From NCBI RefSeq assembly GCF_003945595.2, contig NW_024104911.1, positions 55,226-119,225 on the forward strand: a stretch of DNA of 64,000 nucleotides. Reading direction: 5' to 3'. Made by a program: the position numbers and the translations under genes. This stretch comes from Pipra filicauda. Lineage: Eukaryota > Chordata > Aves > Passeriformes > Pipridae. Positions 1 to 11,848 of this stretch are shown in pieces. Position 1 is the first letter of the stretch; every line of letters starts with the position of its first letter. A model generated the notes under the pieces. It made no database searches and was not told where the DNA came from. It was given only the letters and a program-made list of their open reading frames with translations.

Positions 1-2282
1 TGTTATGTGAGGGAAGGATTAGAACAGAAATGATAGCTTCTTTTTAATAATTAGTCAGATGTTTGGATGCTTTTTTTTATCATTTTTATCACCATTACCT
101 TGCTTAATTACAAACCCTTGTTTTAATCAGTGTAGAAAAACTATTTTCCCCAAACTTGGTGCATCTAAAGGTCGTCCAGAGAAACAAAATTTGGATATGA
201 AAAACAAATGGTACTATTCCATTTATAACCTTACCAAAAGTACTTTCGTAGAGATTTAGGTGGAATAAAAAAAGTCTGTGACACCTTCTCTTTAAGACTT
301 TGAATTATATTCCTTGTACATGGCTGGGGATAATTCCAAAAGCTCCCCTCTAACCAAGCTACATGCCATCAATTTAAATCATATCTCATTATTAAATTAC
401 AGATCAAATATTATTAGAGCGGTTTTCCAGGCTTTATGGGAAAGACTTTGTGGCAATATGAACTATTAAAGGCCAAAGAAATCTCTGCATGGAGGATAGA
501 GAACTTCTGAAAATGTGATGGCATAAACACTAGGTGTGGTAGGAGTGGTTTGGACTGGTTTATGGACTTCTATAACATACCTCTGCCAACAGTAAAACAC
601 GTATTTGTGGATCTCCTACGGAAGCATCAATATCTATTATGATGCAAATATTGCATATACCTTGATAGGTGTCCAATATACGGGGTAAAAGGTTGGGAAA
701 ATAAAATTGGAATGAACTCCCATTGAGAGCTCTGTTTGGGCACTTGAACTGTGCATTTATGGAAAGACAGGGAAGTAGAAAGTGCTTCAATTTCATTTAT
801 CTCCCACATCCTTCATAATAGGGGAGAGTCCGGTATCCTGGTGTATGATTTCTAATTCAAAAGAAAGAGAAAATCCCACTGAAATTTGACCAAGATAAGT
901 TAGAAATAACTGATTCTCTCTTTCCACTAAGGGAGCAGAGATCATTTGGACTTATGAAATGGATTCAGCATATCTGTTGATACTAAAGATTAGGGTCAGT
1001 AGAGCATTGCCTCAAAGATTTGGATTTTGAGAATTTTATGGGCGAAAAATAAATAATATAAAGCCTCTGAGGAAATTCACAGGCAATTAAGAGGATGACT
1101 TGATGCCAGAAAAATGAGAGAGTTCAGTTGTGGGTGAAACGTCTCTCTCTCATTCTCCTGATTTTTGGCAGGAGAAATATTTCAGTTTTTAAAAGCTGAA
1201 ATAGGCAGGAACAGTGACTCCAGTATTGTTGTCTGTAGCTAAAAGTATATTATGTTTCCAAGCTACATATAGTTTTTTGAAACATTTTAATTTTGGGTAA
1301 TTTGAGGTAATTTTTATGACATGATATAAAATCAAGATTTCCCTTTTTTTGTATAATACGAAATTATCAGAGTGAATTTTTGTTTACCAACAGGTTTTAC
1401 TTCATTGGTTTTGGTCTGTATTGACCATGGATAGGCCTTGACAGGAAATCATTGGCATCTGCTCTGCATAATCATTCTCCATTTCCATTTATCAAATTTC
1501 CCAGAGAAACACCCCAGCTGTTGCCCCTGGTCCATTAGGGTGCTACACCCATTTGCGATATGCCCTTCTGGTGGTGAAAAATATAAACTATAATAGGGAA
1601 AAATCAGTGTTGGGTTGGGTTTTTTTCCTAATAAAAACTGGAAATATGCAAATTGTTGATGAGCAAGTTTGTCCCCAATTTATTTTAAACATTTATGTAT
1701 CCAGTTTCTGTAAAAATTGATTGTCTTTACTGTCAGTGTTCCTCTTGCCTGGAAACACAGGCCAGATTTTCCTTTCCATTCAAAGAGAACAGGTATACAT
1801 TAAAAACATGCTCATCTGCTCGGGATCAGACACACATTGTACCAGTGTGAGCTGAGTGAAGGAACTCAGCTGCCCTGTCTTAGCAACAGAATTCTTAGTT
1901 TGAAGTTTACATGGGGCTTTTCATTAAATTCATTACTCTTCAATAATGTCTCTGTAAAAGAGACAGATAATCCTTAATGAAAAGATCTTTTCTTAGGATC
2001 AGTTATTCTAAAGGTATTGAGTTTCCATTAAAAGAAATCTCTGTTTGGAATTACTGATACCTCCTGAGAAGGCTGATTTGATTTCCTTTTCCAAGCTAAA
2101 CTTCACTGTTGCTTGTTCTTTACTCCAGACATACACAAGATATTAGTTTAGCTGCTTCTTCCAGTACAGACCTAATCTCTTCACTTTACCAGAATACTCA
2201 ATTTTCCAAGCTGGATTAATACATGGACATAAAAAAGAACAAAAATTAGAGTCCTTTTGACACCTATGCAAAAGCTTAATTA
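1..2282. other. AT-rich intergenic DNA, nothing recognised
   Basis: No open frame here shows a recognisable domain, codon bias or splice context, and I see no clear repeat family. The short frames present are what chance gives in AT-rich DNA. Confidence 0.6.
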
Positions 2283-2395
2283 GGGAGCTCCGAGCAACCT
2301 GGTCTAGTGGAAGTTGTCCCTGCCCATGGCACGAGTTTGGAACAAGATGAGCTTTGAGGTCCCTTCTAACACAAATCATTCTGTGATTCTCTGAT
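2283..2395 (+). repeat. CR1 LINE 3' tail
   Basis: The stretch reads like the CR1 3' end: a gagctccgagcaacctggtct-type block, then a 'gatgagctttgaggtccctt' type block, then degenerate ATTCTGTG octamers. No coding part of CR1 remains. It is a 5'-truncated old copy in plus orientation. Confidence 0.75.
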
Positions 2396-3455
2396 TTTGT
2401 GTGTTAAACATCACTGAACTGGAAATATTTCAATACATTTCACATACTTATGTTTTTACCCCATAGCTTTTCAGTTTATTCTCCTGAATGATGATGGTTG
2501 ATATTCCAAGTGTTAGAAGTATGTTAATATTTTTTACTATAAGCAAGATAAATGCCGAAGGATGATAAAAAATCAACAAGTATGGGTCAGAACATAAAAA
2601 GATTTCTGTTAGCAGAGCTATGATAGTTCTGTACAGGATCAAATGGAAATACAACCAGTAAGTTATTCTTTGGATAACCAGACTGTTGCTTGTGTTTTCT
2701 CCTTGCAGTGTGTAAGTGCTAATGCTGCATTTTCTTGATGAAACGATGACAAAGGCAATCAGTTCCTGTCAGGAAAACTCAGCTTAAGGTTTATCAAGGA
2801 AATCCCTGAATATCCTTGTATAGATATACAACTGAACTTGAGGTTCACAAAATAGTTCTTAAAATTATTGGGTATGATACAGTGTTCACTGTAAGGAATA
2901 GAAATATCCCAAGGACTTAGGTAAGATAAAATTTATTCATTCCAGAACCAGGCATATCTTTTGATTAGTTGTCACTCTATCTAAACTGGAGTTAAATACA
3001 CTTTAGGATTAAAAAATCCATAAAGAAGCACTGGGACATGGCTCTGTAATGTTCTTCTAGCCCTGATGGAGTTTAAATATATTATTTTTTTATATTGAAC
3101 TCATGAATTTAGGACTGGAAAAAAAATATTGATTTTGCAATTGCAAAGGAGTTCAAATCCCGGATCTCAGTCACAGCTTCACTTTTATTTTATATCCACG
3201 GATCTGTTACTAACACGCAGTGGAGAAGTCAATCCTTCATTTTAATGTGGTTAAGATGAAGCTTGGGGTGGAGTAGGAGAACCTATTCAGAACAAACCAG
3301 AACTTATCTGCTAAAGCAAGTTTTATGAAAGATATCAATTTTTGAGCCTATGTCTTTTGAAATACACGGGATATGACAAATTTCTACCAAACCACTGCAG
3401 ATTTCCAAAGCACCTCTGTCAAGCTACAACTATAAATTATTGGAATAACTAAATA
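2396..3455. other. AT-rich intergenic DNA, nothing recognised
   Basis: I found no coding, RNA or repeat signal in this kilobase between two CR1 tails. Confidence 0.5.
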
Positions 3456-3516
3456 TTCTTGGAACTAGATGATCTTTAAGGTCCCTTCCAACCCAAAACA
3501 ATCATGATTATAAAAC
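3456..3516 (+). repeat. CR1 LINE 3' tail, short
   Basis: A 60-bp match to the end of CR1: 'actagatgatctttaaggtc', 'ccttccaaccca', then a decayed octamer tail. Plus orientation, 5'-truncated. Confidence 0.75.
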
Positions 3517-5935
3517 CCAAAACAAGTGTGCATATACCTGACTAGTTGTACCTGTAAGAGTTTCTTGGATTCAATCACCCTCAGCACTTTCTACCTCTTC
3601 CTGACAGTTTCATGGTTATGTTTGAGGAACATCCATGTTCTTTACATTCCTTCTCCCTAGACTGCATGGAAACTAAGAACTAATGGAAATTAAGATGCAA
3701 GTTCCTTAACATTTGTTAGTCTGAAGTATTTTCAGTAGTAGTTTCAATTAACTGATTTGATGTTTTTCCATGAAATTAACTGTGTCATTTGGAGGGGGGT
3801 GGTGTGGTAGTAAAGCAGGTTTTGAGAACAGAGCCCTCAACTGAGGATTGGTGAGAGCTCCTCCTGTGCAAGGCCAAGAGGGTAATTTTTGACCCATTGC
3901 AAAAAGTGGACTAAACTAACCTTACAACTTAAACTTGAGAGAAAGTAGAGGTGCTGACAAAGACACTTGGATATGAAGGGAGATTTTAAAAGCTTTTTTA
4001 AGCTTTCCCATCTCCCTGCTAAGGTGCAGGATTGGCTATTTGAGCCATTTGAAGGCAGAGCTGCAGAGTTTCACTCAACCACCTGCAACAGTATTTTAAA
4101 CTCCCACGTTAGATCCTGTGTTCTCATTTGAGAGGTGGTGATGAGCAGGTTAACTGCTAGACTGTATTTCAGCAAATCAGGATGCATTTCTACCCCAGTG
4201 CTGCTCTGTATGTGAAGGACTCTCACAACACCACACCAAGCAGTCCGGGCAAGTCTTGCCGCCAATATGTGAAAAACAGCGGGTTGAGACTGAAGGTAGG
4301 TGAAACTATCAACACTCTCAACACACACAAGCAGAAACTATTAGAGGATTAAAGCACATTTAGCAATTATCCAAAAGATTTGTCCAATTGTCTGTTCATT
4401 TTAGGAAATCGTCTTGTAAGTGAAGCAGAGAAATACAAAAGATGCTGAGAAGCTACTGACTGCCAAAAAAGAGACTTTATTTGTAGAAAGACAATCTTTC
4501 AGCATCGAATCAAATAGTTTTTTAACTTAATCCTATGACGTTAATTTCATGAGCATCACATGTTTCTATTTATTACTGCATTTCTTGTCTCTCTAATAAA
4601 TTTGGCACCTTGAATGTTCACACTGTGGCTCTGTTATAGTCATCTATACTAAATTAAATAATATTCTCACCAAGAAGCAGGAGCCTTGCCTGCCTAGGAG
4701 ACAGAACAGTACTTGGCAAACAGCTACTCCATGGCTAAATTCCGTTCTCAAAATCCTATTATCTTAACATTACTCTTTAAATGTAAATGAAATTATTTAC
4801 ACTTTTGTTTTTTTCTGAAAGCAAATCATATAGTTCAGCCTACTGAAAAGCTGATGTATTCCTTAATATATAAATGTTTCAAATTTGGAGCAATAAACCC
4901 TCCATCTAAAATTAGAAATAAATTGAAATTTCAACCTCAATTCTATAGAATGTTTTGCCAACTTCTGAAATTTAGCAGAAATTCTTACGGAAATGGAAAG
5001 AAAGAGATTTAAATATAAATTGATTCTAGGTAACTCTTTCAAGGAATGATACAGAAGACAAATCCTGTGCTTCTTGCTATTAATATCATAAAACACTCAG
5101 TCAAGAACCGAGGACAGTGTAAGAAGCTTCATTCTAGATGTTCAAAGTTGAAAAGTTGTGAAAAAATTAAAACCCAAGGGTTTGGGTATAAATGTTAAAG
5201 ACAAGGAGAGCAGCTGCCTGAATTTTGCAGTAAATGCACTTCTCTTGTCAGCCTGAATATAGTCTAGTGCTAGAGAAGGGCCAGAGTTCCACCCCAGTTT
5301 CTGCCTAATTAAACACAGGAACAGCCACACGTGCAGGCTGGGAAAGGGTGGATTCCTGTGGCTGGAAAGAGCCCAGTCCAGCCCCTGGATGCCACCTGGG
5401 CCTGACTGTGCTGCCCAGGGTACCCCCTGAGCTCAGAACTCCCCTGGTAACCAGGTGGCACAGGGTGAGTCCCTGCCTGGGTGTGGTTTCTAACAGTTTG
5501 CTCCATTTGTGGTTTAACTCAGCATTGTGACCTTGCACTGGAGCAGAGCCCCCACCCCGTCAGACCCACCTGAGACCTGCTGGGATGGTGGAGAGACACT
5601 GTGTGTGCATCTAAAGCACAAAGGAATGGGAAGCATAACGGGAGTTATTTTTTCCAATGGTAATAAAAAATCTTGCAGGAAAATGCCTAATAAAAATGAG
5701 TTAATAAAAAAACATGCCTAATTTCTGTATTGAATAACATCACAGTAATGATCACAGTGGTTTCTTTTCCTGTACCATAAATACTTTTTGAAATTAAATG
5801 TTCCTACATGATGATTAGGTTTGATCAGAAGCAACTCTTCTTATTTCAGCCTTTGGAAGTGGGAATACTACCTGTAATTTTTTGCTGTTTCATAACACTA
5901 GAAGCACATGATCTAAGTTTCATTTTTAACATGCT
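3517..5935. other. AT-rich intergenic DNA with a GC-rich patch at 5.33-5.6 kb
   Basis: No gene is supported. A GC-rich island of about 250 bases (5,330-5,590) stands out from AT-rich surroundings. Overlapping frames occur on both strands there, but none resembles a known protein and no splice structure is evident. It may be an old unidentified repeat. Confidence 0.4.
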
Positions 5936-5941
5936 ACGGAC

Positions 5942-6149
5942 TCTGGGAGGTGTGTCTGAGGCACAAAAGACGTGCCGGGGCAGTGAAGCCCAAAAGAGCA
6001 TGTGCCGTCATAGGTAACTCCATTGGCTAAAGAAGTCACATGGTATGTAAGGATAAAAGAGCGCAGATTTTGAAATAAAACCTCTTTGTTCACCACACCA
6101 CACAAGGAGCAGTGTTCTTCCTTGTTATACAAGGACTGCGTCTGTTACA
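5942..6149 (+). repeat. 5' LTR of the class II endogenous retrovirus
   Basis: 208 bases, short for an LTR. It matches the 3' copy closely from 'gtgtctgaggcac' to the terminal 'ctgttaca'. A TATA-like ggataaaag block (about 6,050) and an AATAAA polyadenylation signal (about 6,075) sit in the usual order. The first dinucleotide has decayed from TG to TC. The 9 extra bases relative to the 3' copy lie near 6,108-6,125. Confidence 0.93.
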
Positions 6150-6151
6150 CA

Positions 6152-6169
6152 TGGTGCCCGAACAGGGAC
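6152..6169 (+). promoter_or_regulatory. Primer-binding site, lysine-tRNA-like
   Basis: Two bases after the LTR lies TGGTGCCCGAACAGGGAC, one base different from the tRNA-Lys3 primer site used by lentiviruses and several betaretroviruses. It would have primed minus-strand DNA synthesis. Confidence 0.9.
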
Positions 6170-7750
6170 TCTTTTAGCTTATATTAAGCCAGTTATTTAC
6201 CCTGGATCAGGTATACACGTGGTAGTTTCCGGTTATCGAGTCTATTATTTTGACTTGGGAATCTTTTAATCACAAAAAAAACGTAGATGCCTTTAAAGCC
6301 ATTGTCTCAGTGGCGTCCGAGAAACGGAAAGTTAGTTAGGAGCTCCCAAAAATCTTAGAAATAGTGCACAGGAGAAGAAGAGAAGAAAGAAGATAAGAAG
6401 AAGCCAAGAGGTCAGAGCAGGCAACTGGAGAGAGCGGAGAGGGTCCAACGCAACACCAAAGCGGTGAGTCCAGCTGGAAGGCACCCCACACAGCTAGGAG
6501 TGCTCCCTGAGTGGCAGAGTGTCCACAGCTCGGAGACCCGGGTCGCGGAGCACCTTAAAACCACCAGGGGAAGCCCTGTCAACTGCCGCGGCTCAGCCAA
6601 GTGGTAAAAGCGGCTCAGCCGCTGCCGACTGCCGTGGTTCGACCACGGACACCAAAGTGGCGCCGCCGCTGCCGCCTCTAACATCCTCAGCCACCGCTGG
6701 ACCCTGCGGAGCCCTGCTTCAGGTTTCTGCCCGGCAGAAACCACCGCAGCTCCCCGCCTGCCTGCCACCCTTGTCGGTTCCGCAGCACGCCTAAAAGCCC
6801 CGCTGCCCCCCCTTCCCCCACGCACGCCACTGGCGATCACCACCGGCTGCGGGACCAGCACCTAGTGCCTGTTGCCTAGCAACTACTAAAGCCGCAGCTT
6901 GAAAGTACTGGGGAAACGGACCTGCGCCGGGAGTACCCTGTCTAACATCGCCTGCTGCCCCTGCCAAACCCGTGTCGAGCTGCCTGCGGGCCGAGCCACC
7001 ACGTGACTGACGCCACTGCCACGCCGCTCGCCCGCTGCCGACCCAATGCCTACCGCTGCCAACCGACACTGAGTCGATCGACGCCAGAGCCGCTCGCCCG
7101 CCTGCCGCTGCACCGCGCCCGCCACTCGCAGCCCGCGCCAGGGAGACCAGCCGCCGACGCTGGGACGTCGCACCCTAACCTCGCAGACTCAGTTGACAGA
7201 GAACCGGGACAGACCAGCAAACCCCCGCACCCCCTGTTGCACTGAGGGACGCCTCTCAGCCCCGCGTGGAGCCGCCCATGCCGATGGAGCAGCCCCGCGT
7301 CGCCCCACGCAGCAACCAGACAAACCCAGACCCCCGCAGAGACACCGAGAAGAACAGCCTCCAAGAAACGACTGTTGGACAAACCGAAACTGCTACACAA
7401 AAGAACTCCCAGCCATGTGCACCGGTAACTGCTTGGAGATAAGGTAACATAGACGCTTTGTTTCCATAGAAACCTCTCAGACGCATTGAAACATTAACTC
7501 TACACATTCTAAATCAAAACACCGACACAGGCGATCGCCAACCTTTGCAACACAAAATCAGTTTACTCCGTGATAAGATCTACCCTGCACAAGGCACACA
7601 GGGAGGAACGAAACAACCCACCACCCGCACACACTGCTGATAGCAACACAACACAAACATAAGTAACAGAAACTCACTGGACATACAGGGGGCAGGGACG
7701 GGAGACGGGAGCCAGCAGAGCCCGAGTTGCTGGGAAGGAACAAAGCCGAA
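6170..7750 (+). other. Long GC-rich leader of the class II retrovirus
   Basis: About 1.6 kb between primer site and gag. The 6.42-7.44 kb part is strikingly GC- and CpG-rich beside AT-rich flanks. Frames are open on both strands because stop codons are rare in GC-rich DNA; their Ala/Arg/Pro-rich translations match nothing I know. A matrix domain would be expected at the end of this stretch but I cannot recognise one, so the 5' end of gag may lie here in decayed form. Confidence 0.6.
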
Positions 7751-9100
7751 ATGCAAGATCCCTGTCCGTGGGATCAATGCAGGGAGCTCTGTTACAGCGA
7801 TGGGGGTACTGGGGGGGGGAGGGAACGGGAGGAATGGGGGGATGGGGAGAAGGAACCACGGATGGTTCCACCAGGAGGGAACAAAAAGGCAAATGGGGGG
7901 AGGTCAGCTAACATGTGGGAACAATGTCTAGATGAGGCACTTCGTGTGGGAAGCCTGAATAGTATCCAGGCATGCCCAAACGATATTAGCCAAAGTCAGT
8001 CCCCTCAGCGTCAACCCCTGTATAGGGCTACAGAGAGACTGAGGTATTTGGTAAGAGGATCTGGTATGTCTTTAACCAATACTTTCAAGTATTTGGAGGC
8101 ATTGAGTTCCATCTATTTTTTCACCACACATGACTGGAAAGAACTAATGAAATTAGTTCTTAGTGGCATCCAATATACAGTCTGGTTAGCTGACTTTCAG
8201 AAAAATTGCTCTGCTTATATTAAATACCCACAGGCAGGCGTCACAGCACACCAGTTAAGCGGGGATGCAAATTATAATTCAATAGATACACAATCTAAAT
8301 ACCATAGAGAAATATGCGACGTAGTAGCCAGGCAAGCCCTAAAAACTATGGAAAACATTCTCACTACAAACCAAGATAATTACCTGCCTCCCTTTAAAAA
8401 GTTACAAGGTTTTACTGAACCAAATTTGAGATGTTTAGACCAGCTGCAGTCTGCTTTAAACAAGTAAGTTGAATATAATGAAGCCAGAGAGATGCTGTAT
8501 AAGCACTTGGCTTTTGAAAAGGGAAATGCAAGCTGTGAAACAGCTTTGCAGAACCCTCCTACAAGGGAAAACTGCAACATTATTGAACTGGTTAAACCCC
8601 ACCAAAGACTTAACTCTGAGAAGCACCAACCTGCCTCTTTAGCTGCAGCCTTAGATGCCCAGCTGAGAGTACAAAAACAAGTCAGACACACAGCTAGTTG
8701 TGTTAGATGTGGAGACACCGATCACTCTCAGAAAGATTGTCCTTGGAGACCTCTAATAGCAACATTTCCTAAGCACCCTAGCAGCAGAGAATGGACTGAG
8801 TTGTACCATGGGTGCCATAAGCAAAGTAAAATATATGCTGCGAGCATCGTACTGCTTGTGGGGGCATTGCTCACTGTAATCCTTTGTAGTACCACTTTTC
8901 ATGTGCAAGAGAGGAAACAACTTCAGGCAAGCCACAATATGCCAACAATCAACCCCCAAAATACCCATGTACTCTGCACCCCCAAGAAAGGGGACAGGTG
9001 GAAAACACTGCAAATGCTAAGAGCAGAACACACAGTCAAAAAACATGCGGAAGCCTTGCAGCTTGGACTGCCCCTACCTATAAAGCTTCCAGCAAATTGA
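7751..9100 (+). pseudogene. gag: gag pseudogene (capsid and nucleocapsid) of the class II retrovirus
   Basis: Gag would build the virus core. From the ATG at 7,751 the frame runs to an in-frame TAA at 8,465-8,467 and stays open in the same frame to 9,100, so one stop codon breaks it. The first part ends in a capsid-like region: the stretch with HDWKELMKLVLSGIQYTVW (8,128-8,190) matches the betaretrovirus capsid N-terminal domain, and a worn major homology region (LQGFTEP...LDQLQ) lies just before the stop. After the stop come a capsid C-terminal block and one zinc knuckle of form C-X2-C-X4-H-X4-C (8,699-8,740). A second knuckle, usual in betaretroviruses, is not seen. A hydrophobic segment of about 22 residues (8,830-8,905) after the knuckle is unusual for Gag. 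No matrix domain is recognisable. Confidence 0.85.
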
Positions 9101-9359
9101 CCACTACTGGTAACTGGTTCAAGGCAAACAGCCATAATACATCATTATGCAGAGGACAAATTAATAACCACGGCCACAGGAAATGAACTGCCATTTGTTG
9201 TTACTGCTCTAACCAAAATTGTCCAAGATCCAGGACTTCAGACTGTTTCAGGAAGGATCCAGCAACCATCACTCTGGACTTGCCCTGGACAGGAATCCAC
9301 ACAGCAAAAAAGTTTTCCATAGCTGCTACAGCTCGAGGTAAAAAACGCTTTATATTTAC

Positions 9360-11100
9360 ACGAGTTGCAGAAGCCTCAGGAAGCTGCCAATTGCTTAAAA
9401 CCTGTTTTAACCATAACCACAGGGGACCTACACCCTCTCTTTGTGTTGCTAAAGGGGAACTCCAACCTAAGGTCTGACAAATCTCTAGCTACAGAGGCAA
9501 ACCAAGTGTTAGGAAATTGTACCAGGGTGATACAAAGCAGACAAAACAGGAAAAAACCTGAACAGCAAATCTGCCTAATCCTTGTTTCCAGCAGGCATGA
9601 ACTATTGCAGTTTTGTTTCAGTGGGATCAAACTGAGAGAAGCCCACTGTTAGTTCTAGAATGGCTCTTTCTGCCACACACCACCTAATAAATGTGTAAAC
9701 TGTTAATGAGATGTTTGCAAAGCTTGTCATTAAAGGCAGAGCATGACTGCCGGAACTGGATGGAAGAGATCCTGCCTTTACCAACGTTCCAGCTTCGAAG
9801 GAAAATTTGGATAGGATGACAGCTGAGGACGCAGGATTCTAAGCTACCCTGGCAAGTTTTGATGGTGACATTTAAATTCATCTCCCTAAGCACAGTTTGT
9901 GGGTAGAAATCATTAATTTACCTTTAAGAGCCTTCACACATACATCTAGAAAAACACAAAATGCTGCAGTGACTTGAATAAATCCTGCCACAGAACAGTG
10001 GGAATGAAAACTACAGACCATGAACCAAGCTTCTGTACAGGTTCTGGATCTGACTGTCATTCATATTGCCATTCATCTGGAAAAATTCCTGAACAACCCT
10101 CTAATGTTGTGACTATGTCTGTTATGCTATAAGGTTAATACCCCCTCTTGAAAGTTAATTTCCTTGAGACATTGTTAACCCTCACCTGTTGTTTGAAATG
10201 AGTTCTGTTTGTTTCCTGTGATTTACAGAAGGTATGATTTCTATACAAATACACACAAAATCACATGTTGACAGACCAGGGCCAATAACTGACAGAAACT
10301 GAGAAGTTGCTAAAGCAACACTGTTTAACACCATACCCGGAGTTCTAAAGCAAACAAAATTGTCTCATTCATTTTTCCATCAGAATACACGTTCTCTAAA
10401 GAGACCATTCAAAATAACGATTAATAAAACTACATTATCAAGGTATGCCCACACTGTCAGGAAATCACACCCATGCCATCTCGGGAAAGCATTAACTCTA
10501 GAGAGTTAATTGCAAATGAAGTCTGGCAAACAAATATATACATCTCTGAATTGGACATATTGAAATATGTACATGCAAATAGATACACATCCACAAAACA
10601 TAACTGCCACAGCATCCACTAGACAAAACGCAAGAGTGTAAAACACAATTATTTAGTTGCTTAGCAACCTTGGTACTCTAAAATAGATTAACATTAATAA
10701 TAAAACAGCACGTCACAAGAATTCCACACTAACCCATAAGGCAAGCAAAAGCACATCACACACTGAAACACATAATAGATTAAAACAAAAGGGGGGAGAA
10801 TCTGTCTAGCCTGCAAGAACATCTGTAAAAAGCTATGTATGTTATCAATTTTTTGAATTGTGACAGTGCTGAAAGAAGCAGGTCTGAAAAGCAACACAAA
10901 CCTCAGGTGTTTATCTCTCACAAGCCACTAGTCATGGTAAAAGATTTGATTTCAGGACAATGGACGAGATCCCTAGATTTTGTGACATAGGGAGGAAGCT
11001 ATGCCTATGTAGTTATAAGAAAAGAACCCAAGCAGATTTCTCCCAGGTGTGTAAAACCCTATTCAAGTACGCGACCACAGCAGCAGGAACCAGAGTAATG
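9360..11100 (+). pseudogene. pol: pol pseudogene: RT thumb/connection, RNase H and integrase remains
   Basis: Read across several broken frames, this stretch keeps recognisable blocks of betaretroviral Pol in the right order. RT thumb: TTGDLHPLFVLLKG at about 9,417-9,460. Connection: LEWLFLPHT at about 9,650 and KLVIKGRA...ELDGRDP near 9,720-9,775. RNase H: ending in EKFLNNPL near 10,080-10,105. Integrase zinc-finger end: CPHCQE at about 10,447. Integrase core start: VWQTN (10,519-10,533), where the catalytic Asp of the family reads Asn. Integrase C-terminal domain: VKDLISGQW...GGSYAYV at 10,938-11,012. Protease, RT fingers and the palm with its catalytic YxDD are absent between gag and 9,360, so a deletion joined gag to the thumb. 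Many stops and frameshifts make it non-functional. Assignments are from motif memory. Confidence 0.8.
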
Positions 11101-11626
11101 CAGAAGTTTGAAAAGAGTTATGTTTATGTTTCAGGTTTACATTAGGAAATGACCAATGTGGTAAAAAGCAGTCTGTAAAATGTGTGTGTATGTGAGTAAA
11201 GGTGGCCACCAATGAATGAAATGAATGAGAGGAGTGAATGAATAAAAAAGTTGTGTGACTGGACAAATATTAAAACACAGAACACCTCACAAAATAACAT
11301 TACCTCTGCCACAAGGTCGCTTTTAAGAAATTTTAGTTTTGTTTAGATTACACTGTTTCTTAAATAAAGTTAAATCCCCCAGTTATAAAACCCCTCAGAT
11401 TAATAAAAGTTATAGTTTATACACAGTTAGACTAAAGTCCTAAGTTAATAAAGTAATTTCTCCAAGTTGCACTACCCTGTAGGAATATAAGAAAGTATTA
11501 AAAAGGTTTAAGATAGAAGTTAAGAACCCGAGCAAGTGATGTGCCGGGTCATTGCGAGCTTGGTAGTTTACAATGTTCTGATTGTTTGCACTGTTGTTTT
11601 GTACTGTTTTTGTGACTTCTTTAGAT
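11101..11626 (+). other. Env-less 3' tail of the class II retrovirus
   Basis: About 0.5 kb of AT-rich sequence between integrase and the polypurine tract. No signal peptide, fusion peptide, CX6CC motif or membrane anchor was found, so env is absent rather than decayed in place. Confidence 0.6.
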
Positions 11627-11643
11627 AATTAAAGGAGGGGATA
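11627..11643 (+). promoter_or_regulatory. Polypurine tract before the 3' LTR
   Basis: The purine run aaaggaggggata ends directly at the first base of the 3' LTR, the position where plus-strand DNA synthesis starts in retroviruses. Confidence 0.8.
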
Positions 11644-11842
11644 TGTGAGAGGCGTGTCTGAGGCACAAGAGACGTGCCGGGGCAGTGAAGCCCAAAAGAG
11701 CATGCGCCGTCATAGGTAACTCCATTGGCTAAAGAAGTCACATGGTATGTAAGGATAAAAGAGCGCAGATTTTGAAATAAAGCTTCTTTGTTCACTACAC
11801 TACACAAGTAGCCCTTGTTATACAAGGGCTGCGTCTGTTACA
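11644..11842 (+). repeat. 3' LTR of the class II endogenous retrovirus
   Basis: 199 bases, starting TGTGAGAGG and ending TTACA, with the same TATA-like and AATAAA blocks as the 5' copy. It is followed at once by the second acggac target copy. Confidence 0.93.
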
Positions 11843-11848
11843 ACGGAC

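Larger units (their letters stand above)
5942..11842 (+). mobile_element. Class II (betaretrovirus-like) endogenous retrovirus, env-less, internally deleted
   Basis: A 5.9-kb provirus bounded by related LTRs (5,942-6,149 and 11,644-11,842) and by an exact 6-bp target duplication, acggac, at 5,936-5,941 and 11,843-11,848. A 6-bp duplication and a lysine-type primer site are typical of class II retroviruses. Order inside: primer site, GC-rich leader, gag, remains of pol, a gene-free tail, a purine tract and the 3' LTR. Protease and the RT fingers/palm are missing, and no env was seen. The LTRs differ at about a dozen positions plus a 9-bp indel, so the insertion is not recent. It cannot encode its own replication. 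Confidence 0.93.

Noticed and set aside
6412..7507. Overlapping Arg/Ala/Pro-rich frames on both strands, up to 149 codons
   Set aside because: They lie in the GC-rich leader of the class II provirus, where stops are scarce; no domain, and both strands are equally open.
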